A stretch of DNA of 17,472 nucleotides from an uncultured Coriobacteriaceae bacterium (GTDB taxonomy: Bacteria > Actinomycetota > Coriobacteriia > Coriobacteriales > Eggerthellaceae). The position numbers and the translations under genes are program-made. Of this stretch, positions 13,898 to 17,472 are shown piece by piece (the first letter of the stretch is position 1; each line of letters begins with the position of its first letter). The notes below the pieces were generated by a model. That model did not search any database. It was given only the letters and a program-made list of their open reading frames with translations, and had not been told where the DNA came from. The DNA is taken from positions 1 through 17,472 of the forward strand of contig CACXFZ010000210.1 of the NCBI GenBank assembly GCA_902767025.1, read 5' to 3'.

Positions 13898-14209
13898 ATG
13901 ATCGTCACTACTGCTGATGTACTTCCCAACCAAAGCGTGCAAATCCTGGGTCTGGTATCTGGCAACATCGTCTACAGCAAGCATATCGGCCGCGACCTGA
14001 TGGCCGGCTTCAAGAACATGGCCGGTGGCGAAATCAAGAGCTACACCGACATGATGGCCGAAGGCCGCGCGATGGCCGAAGAGCGCATGGCGCAGAACGC
14101 CGCAGCCATGGGCGCCGACGCCGTTGTGGCGATGCGCTTCGACGGCAGCTCCGTCATGGAGGGCACCATCGACTTTCTGGCCTACGGCACGGCCGTGAAG
14201 TTCCTGTAG
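13898..14209 (+). CDS. YbjQ/UPF0145-family protein
   Basis: This 103-residue protein matches the YbjQ (UPF0145, 'heavy-metal-binding') family over its whole length. Features are 'QILGLVSGNIVYSKHIGRDLMAGFKNMAGGEIKSYT', 'MAEERMAQNAAAMGADAVVAMRFD' and a final beta stretch 'FLAYGTAVKF'. The family forms ring-shaped oligomers in known structures. Its biochemical role is unsettled, and the metal-binding label is not backed by Cys or His clusters here. GAAAGGA precedes the ATG. The gene is flanked by nested dyads upstream and a strong terminator downstream, so it is probably a single-gene unit. Confidence 0.93.
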   Translation: MIVTTADVLPNQSVQILGLVSGNIVYSKHIGRDLMAGFKNMAGGEIKSYTDMMAEGRAMAEERMAQNAAAMGADAVVAMRFDGSSVMEGTIDFLAYGTAVKFL

Positions 14210-14239
14210 ACCGTCGCACTCGACCAACCCCTACACGCC

Positions 14240-14283
14240 AGGCAGGCCCGCCACAGCAATCCTGGCGGGCCTGCCTTCTTTCA
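14240..14283 (+). terminator. Strong intrinsic terminator after the YbjQ-family gene
   Basis: AGGCAGGCCCGCC (14240-14252) and GGCGGGCCTGCCT (14264-14276) form a perfect 13-bp stem with an 11-nt loop, followed by TCTTTC. It lies 30 bp after the stop codon. Confidence 0.85.
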
Positions 14284-14288
14284 TCGCA

Positions 14289-14309
14289 CGCGCACGCCAG
14301 CCGTGCGCG
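14289..14309 (+). other. Small perfect hairpin in the leader of the QueG-like gene
   Basis: CGCGCACG (14289-14296) and CGTGCGCG (14302-14309) form an 8-bp stem with a 5-nt loop, starting a few bases after the preceding terminator and 25 bp before the next ATG. It could be a leader structure or an operator; no regulatory family is recognised. Confidence 0.35.
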
Positions 14310-14334
14310 AACCCACCGCACGAAGGGCACGGCC

Positions 14335-15159
14335 ATGGACGTTTACGACCTGATATCGGAAGAGCTCGAATCCCTCGTCGAAAGCGATGCGAACACGGTG
14401 CCGGCGGGCAAGGCGCTGCGTCCCGACCTGGTGGGCATGCGCATCTTCGACAAGCCGCTGGTCGGCGTCGGCAGAGCGGACGACGAGCTGTTCGCCACCT
14501 TCCAGCAGCCCGACGTGGTGGGTCCGGACATGCTGCTCCCGCACGACTGGCTGCCCAGCGCCGCCAGCGTCGTGTCGTACTTCTTCCCGATGAGCGAGCG
14601 CGTGCGCGCGAGCAACCGCGAAGGCCGGATGGCGTCGGACGAGTGGTTCCACGCGCGCATCGAAGGACAGGCCTTCATCGTGCAGGCGGGACGCCGCGTC
14701 GCAGAAGCGCTTCGGCAGGCCGGCCACGAAACGGTGTGCCCCGCCAACGACGAGCGCATGCAGGCCGTCTACGCCAACCCCTACGACCCGCAGAACGCGT
14801 TTCGCAGCAGCTGGTCGGAGCGCCACGTCGCCTACCTGTGCGGTCTGGGCACCTTTTCCCTGTCACGCGGCATCATCACCGCCAAGGGCATGGCGGGCAG
14901 GCTGGGCAGCGTGGTCACCGCCGCGACGATGCAGCCCACGCCGCGCCCCTACACGGGAATCTACGACTACTGCACCCGCTGCGGGAGCTGCGTTGCGCGC
15001 TGCCCGCGAGGTGCCATATCGCTTGAGGCGGGCAAGGACCACGACCGCTGCTTCGAGATGATGACCGAATCGAAAAGCGTGCACGAAGGCTACGTCGGCT
15101 GCGGCAAATGCCAGGTGGGCGTGCCCTGCGAGCATGCCATCCCCCTACCCGTCGACTGA
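14335..15159 (+). CDS. QueG-like 4Fe-4S protein (epoxyqueuosine reductase-like)
   Basis: This 274-residue cytosolic protein ends in a two-cluster ferredoxin-type module: Cys213-x2-Cys216-x2-Cys219-x3-Cys223 ('CTRCGSCVARCP'), then Cys239, Cys256-x2-Cys259 and Cys265 ('CGKCQVGVPC'). The upstream part, with 'HVAYLCGLGTFSLSRGIITAKGMAGRLGSVVTA' (164-196), matches the catalytic-domain style of QueG-related corrinoid/Fe-S reductases. True QueG reduces epoxyqueuosine in tRNA and is longer (about 350-400 residues). This shorter form lacks a C-terminal HEAT region, so it is probably a paralogue with another substrate. GAAGGGC precedes the ATG. It stands alone between a terminator and a convergent gene. 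Its clusters would be made by a system such as the Suf proteins in this window. Confidence 0.85.
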   Translation: MDVYDLISEELESLVESDANTVPAGKALRPDLVGMRIFDKPLVGVGRADDELFATFQQPDVVGPDMLLPHDWLPSAASVVSYFFPMSERVRASNREGRMASDEWFHARIEGQAFIVQAGRRVAEALRQAGHETVCPANDERMQAVYANPYDPQNAFRSSWSERHVAYLCGLGTFSLSRGIITAKGMAGRLGSVVTAATMQPTPRPYTGIYDYCTRCGSCVARCPRGAISLEAGKDHDRCFEMMTESKSVHEGYVGCGKCQVGVPCEHAIPLPVD

Positions 15160-15205
15160 CGTGCACGGCGGGACACCCAGCTGCCCGTCATGCAAGCGCT
15201 GCGGC

Positions 15206-16414
15206 CTACTTGGCGCGCGAGGCGCTGTCGGGGTGAATCGACATCGACTGGAAGCGGGTTTCCATGAAGTTGTTGTCGTAGTTTTCGTTGCAGAACTGCA
15301 CGATGGCCGACGGCGTTTCGTAGTCCATCGTGCCGTCTTCCCGCTGGAACCAGCAGTCGAACGCCGCCAGCGTGAGGATGCAGTCGACAAGCATCAGGGC
15401 CGTGCACACCGTGGTGACGCCATAGCGCCAGTTCCACGGGATGCGGTTGACCGTCTTGAGCATGATGGGCAGCGCGAACTTCACCCACAGCAGCCCCAGA
15501 ACACCCCAGATGCACATGAACATGCCGTTCGTGCGGCCCCCGATGGACAGGAACGTGCCCGTGTAGTCCCAGGCGATCAGGCCGAAGGCCGTCTCCAGAA
15601 ACCAGCTGACGAAGAACTCGAACGCGCCGCCGATCACGGCGCTTGCCAGGAAGATGATCAGCGGGTTCCTGTCGTGCATGCGGTTCAGGGCGATCGTCAT
15701 GAGCACGGCGCCGAATCCGTAGATGGGGCTGAACGGGCCGTAGAGCAGGCCCGCGCGGTCCTGGTAGACCCCCGGATCGACGAGCAGCACGTGATAGATC
15801 ACCTCGAACAGCAGGCCCAGCATCGAGCAGATGACGAACACCCAGAACAGGTTGAAGAAGTTCAGCGAGATGTAGCCCTTGCCGGTGGCGTCGCGTCCCA
15901 GCGTGCCCTCTTCGGCCTCCGATCGCCATTCCATTTCGTGCAGCCTGCGCTGCAGCACGCGTTCCTCGCGCAGCGCCGGGTCGGCGTACGACTGCAGCAC
16001 GATCAGGATGACCATGTTCACCGCAGAGGGGATGAGCTCGAACGACAGGCCCGCGAGCATGAAGTCGCACACCAGGACCAAGGCCTCGAGCACGATCATG
16101 ATGCTCGCCAGAAGCGCGGCGCGGTGCCGGTTGCTGCGCACCAGCCGAATGCCCAGGATCACGAAGAGCACCGCAAGCGCACACGACAGCGCCAGGGAGA
16201 CCGCGCCGATGATCACCGTGGTGAGCGCCTGGCCCTCGAGTTGCGAGAAGTCCACGTTGCCGGAGAACAATGCCACCATCATGAGCACGAACGTCACGAC
16301 CTGGATGCCGCCTGCGACGATGCTCACCAGGCCGTAGAGCCGGACAAGCAGGGGGAACTTCTCTGTTTCGGTGTCTAGGGTGGCGCGCTCGGGCGCCGAT
16401 GCGGATTCAGTCAT
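15206..16414 (-). CDS. CmpB-family putative membrane permease (PF06541-type)
   Basis: This 402-residue polytopic membrane protein has two halves. The N-terminal half (about 18-150) holds around four hydrophobic segments followed by a charged cytosolic stretch ('YADPALREERVLQRRLHEMEWRSE'). The C-terminal half matches the CmpB family of putative ABC-transporter permeases through 'CSMLGLLFEVIYH', 'RAGLLYGPFSPIYGFGAVL' and 'TNGMFMCIWGVLGLLWVK'. The transported substrate is unknown, and no ATPase gene is adjacent. I chose the ATG of MTESASAPERATL, with AGGAAAGG about 13 nt upstream (a wide gap). An in-frame ATG 13 codons earlier lies inside a -10-like TACAAT and is unlikely to be in the message. 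It is convergent with the QueG-like gene, with 46 bp between the stops. Confidence 0.87.
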   Translation of the reverse strand: MTESASAPERATLDTETEKFPLLVRLYGLVSIVAGGIQVVTFVLMMVALFSGNVDFSQLEGQALTTVIIGAVSLALSCALAVLFVILGIRLVRSNRHRAALLASIMIVLEALVLVCDFMLAGLSFELIPSAVNMVILIVLQSYADPALREERVLQRRLHEMEWRSEAEEGTLGRDATGKGYISLNFFNLFWVFVICSMLGLLFEVIYHVLLVDPGVYQDRAGLLYGPFSPIYGFGAVLMTIALNRMHDRNPLIIFLASAVIGGAFEFFVSWFLETAFGLIAWDYTGTFLSIGGRTNGMFMCIWGVLGLLWVKFALPIMLKTVNRIPWNWRYGVTTVCTALMLVDCILTLAAFDCWFQREDGTMDYETPSAIVQFCNENYDNNFMETRFQSMSIHPDSASRAK

Positions 16415-16451
16415 CGAAATCGATTGGCCTTTCCTAACGTGCAACGCGGTC

Positions 16452-16460
16452 ATTGTATCA
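16452..16460 (-). promoter_or_regulatory. Extended -10 promoter of the CmpB-family gene
   Basis: On the minus strand TGATACAAT fits the extended -10 pattern TGnTATAAT with one mismatch. There is no good -35. The predicted message would start about 6 nt downstream, giving a leader of roughly 30 nt before the ATG at 16414. Confidence 0.5.
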
Positions 16461-16514
16461 GACCCAGCGCAGGACCCGAGAGCCTGCGCGGCGCGACCGG
16501 GAAAACGCCTGCAC

Positions 16515-16554
16515 GGAAAAGCCCGGCTCCGCGATGCGGATGCCGGGCCTTTCC
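16515..16554 (-). terminator. Intrinsic terminator after nrfA
   Basis: GGAAAAGCCCGGC (16515-16527) and GCCGGGCCTTTCC (16542-16554) pair over 13 positions with one mismatch. On the minus strand the 7-bp G+C core is followed by TTTTCC. It lies 47 bp beyond the nrfA stop and upstream of the CmpB-family promoter. Confidence 0.8.
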
Positions 16555-16601
16555 TCTAGCGGGATTGTGGGACTGTGCGGTTCCCGCTTCTCAGATACTG
16601 G

Positions 16602-17472
16602 CTATGCTGCCGCGGGTGCTTCCTGAGCAGCCATCCATGCCTCGAAGCCCTCGGCAGTGGAAGCCATGCCCAGGATGCCGTCGCCCTCGTCGAGAAGCTT
16701 GTTGGCTTCTTCGATCATGCGCTTGTACAGCTTGGTGTTGTGGGCACCTTCGCTGTTGTCGGCAGCCGGGAGGTTCCAGTAGTAGCAAACCTTGCGCTGG
16801 ATGTCCTGCAGCTTGGCAAGCGTGTCGGCATCGATGCCGTTTTCGGCAGCGAAGGCCTCGTCAAGCTTCAGAACCTGCTGACCGGGATTGTCAGCATCGT
16901 CCTGCATCGTGGCAACCTTTGACTCGAAGTTGTGGATGAAGTCGGCATAGCGCTCGCCCAGCTTGTGGTTGGCGCCGTCGATCTCTTCCTGGATGCCCTT
17001 CACGTAAGCCTCGATGCCGCCGTCCTTGCTGTGGCAGCTGTCGCAGTCCTTCGCGATGTCAGCATCGTCGAGCGGGCTGACCCACGTGTGGCTCGTGTAA
17101 GCCTGGCCGTCTTCTTCCTTGACGCCCATGTGGCAGTCCTTGCACTCGTACTTCATCGAGGTGAACATCGGGTTGCCGCCGTCCATCACGTAGTAGATCT
17201 CGAACTCAGCGTGACGGATGGAGAGCATCTTGGCGCCGGTGGAGGCATAGGTCCAGTCGACAATGCCATGCTTGTCGTAGAACTCGATTGCCTTCTCGGG
17301 CGTGATGTTGCTCAGGTCGCCCACGGTGTCCTCTTCATAGGGGCTGGTGGGTTCGCCATTGCTGTACTCGTCGTCGGTCTTGGACAGAGCCATCGAGTAG
17401 TCGCAGTGGCACTGGCCGCACACCATGCCGGACTTCGAGATGCCCAGCTTGTTGTCGTCCCACGCCTTGCCC
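16602..17472 (-). CDS. nrfA: Ammonia-forming cytochrome c nitrite reductase NrfA, C-terminal part (runs off the right edge)
   Basis: The visible 289 residues are the C-terminal portion of NrfA, the pentaheme enzyme that reduces nitrite to ammonium on the outer side of the membrane. Three heme-binding sites are seen: CGQCH (about 17406-17420) with the CHxxY tyrosine typical of the active site, CKDCH (about 17130-17144) and CDSCH (about 17031-17045). Between them are 'IRHAEFEIYY' and 'HTWVSP', matching the conserved His segments of NrfA. The late helix 'AADNSEGAHN' fits the family's 'AENSxGFHN' with its heme-ligand His. The first heme sites, including the CxxCK active-site heme, lie outside the window. 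The TAG stop at 16602 is followed by a strong terminator, so this is the last gene of its unit. NrfH is expected upstream, off the right edge. Confidence 0.93.
   Translation of the reverse strand, partial: GKAWDDNKLGISKSGMVCGQCHCDYSMALSKTDDEYSNGEPTSPYEEDTVGDLSNITPEKAIEFYDKHGIVDWTYASTGAKMLSIRHAEFEIYYVMDGGNPMFTSMKYECKDCHMGVKEEDGQAYTSHTWVSPLDDADIAKDCDSCHSKDGGIEAYVKGIQEEIDGANHKLGERYADFIHNFESKVATMQDDADNPGQQVLKLDEAFAAENGIDADTLAKLQDIQRKVCYYWNLPAADNSEGAHNTKLYKRMIEEANKLLDEGDGILGMASTAEGFEAWMAAQEAPAAA

Overview
The window is G+C-rich and densely coded on both strands. It has a three-gene sufCBD iron-sulfur assembly operon, a multiheme c-type cytochrome, the tail of a pentaheme nitrite reductase (NrfA), and small metal- or redox-linked proteins. 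Together with the style of the cytochrome (heme-1 region reading SFCNAFCHTPMDPF), this suggests an anaerobic actinobacterium of the Coriobacteriia, probably Eggerthellaceae. That placement is inference from gene content and remembered family style. No phage, insertion sequence, CRISPR array, tRNA or rRNA was recognised.

Layout. 1-2541 (minus): sufC-sufB-sufD, with a 3-bp gap and then a 1-base TAATG overlap; sufD runs off the left edge. 2723-3153 (plus): an orphan AbrB/SpoVT-type DNA-binding protein behind a 16-bp perfect palindrome. 3241-3355: a compound inverted/direct repeat between convergent genes. 3436-4075 (minus): a MarR-type regulator with a 16-histidine insert, behind a TTAG-type operator. 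4214-4603 (minus): a small Cys-rich protein of unknown function. 4695-8160 (plus): two consecutive proteins, each with an N-terminal zinc ribbon, a low-complexity linker, one membrane helix and an exported domain. 8157-8795 (minus): a SAM methyltransferase. 8936-10099 (minus): a membrane-anchored multiheme cytochrome. 10341-12845 (minus): a probable operon of an ADP-ribosylglycohydrolase-family protein, a Sel1-repeat protein and a Pr6Pr-like membrane protein. It diverges from an SGNH-hydrolase lipoprotein (12932-13774) across a 33-bp imperfect palindrome. 13898-15159 (plus): a YbjQ-family protein, then a QueG-like iron-sulfur protein. 15206-16414 (minus): a CmpB-family membrane protein. 16602-17472 (minus): the C-terminal part of NrfA.

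How the genes fit together. The Suf proteins would build Fe-S clusters for an anaerobic redox metabolism that includes clients such as the QueG-like protein. NrfA reduces nitrite to ammonium outside the membrane. The 8936-10099 cytochrome has the topology of a quinol-to-periplasm electron donor, but it is not next to NrfA, so its partner reductase is unknown. The least described parts are the paired zinc-ribbon membrane proteins, the His-rich MarR regulator with its operator, the ADP-ribosylglycohydrolase/Sel1/membrane-protein set, and the compound repeat at 3241-3355.
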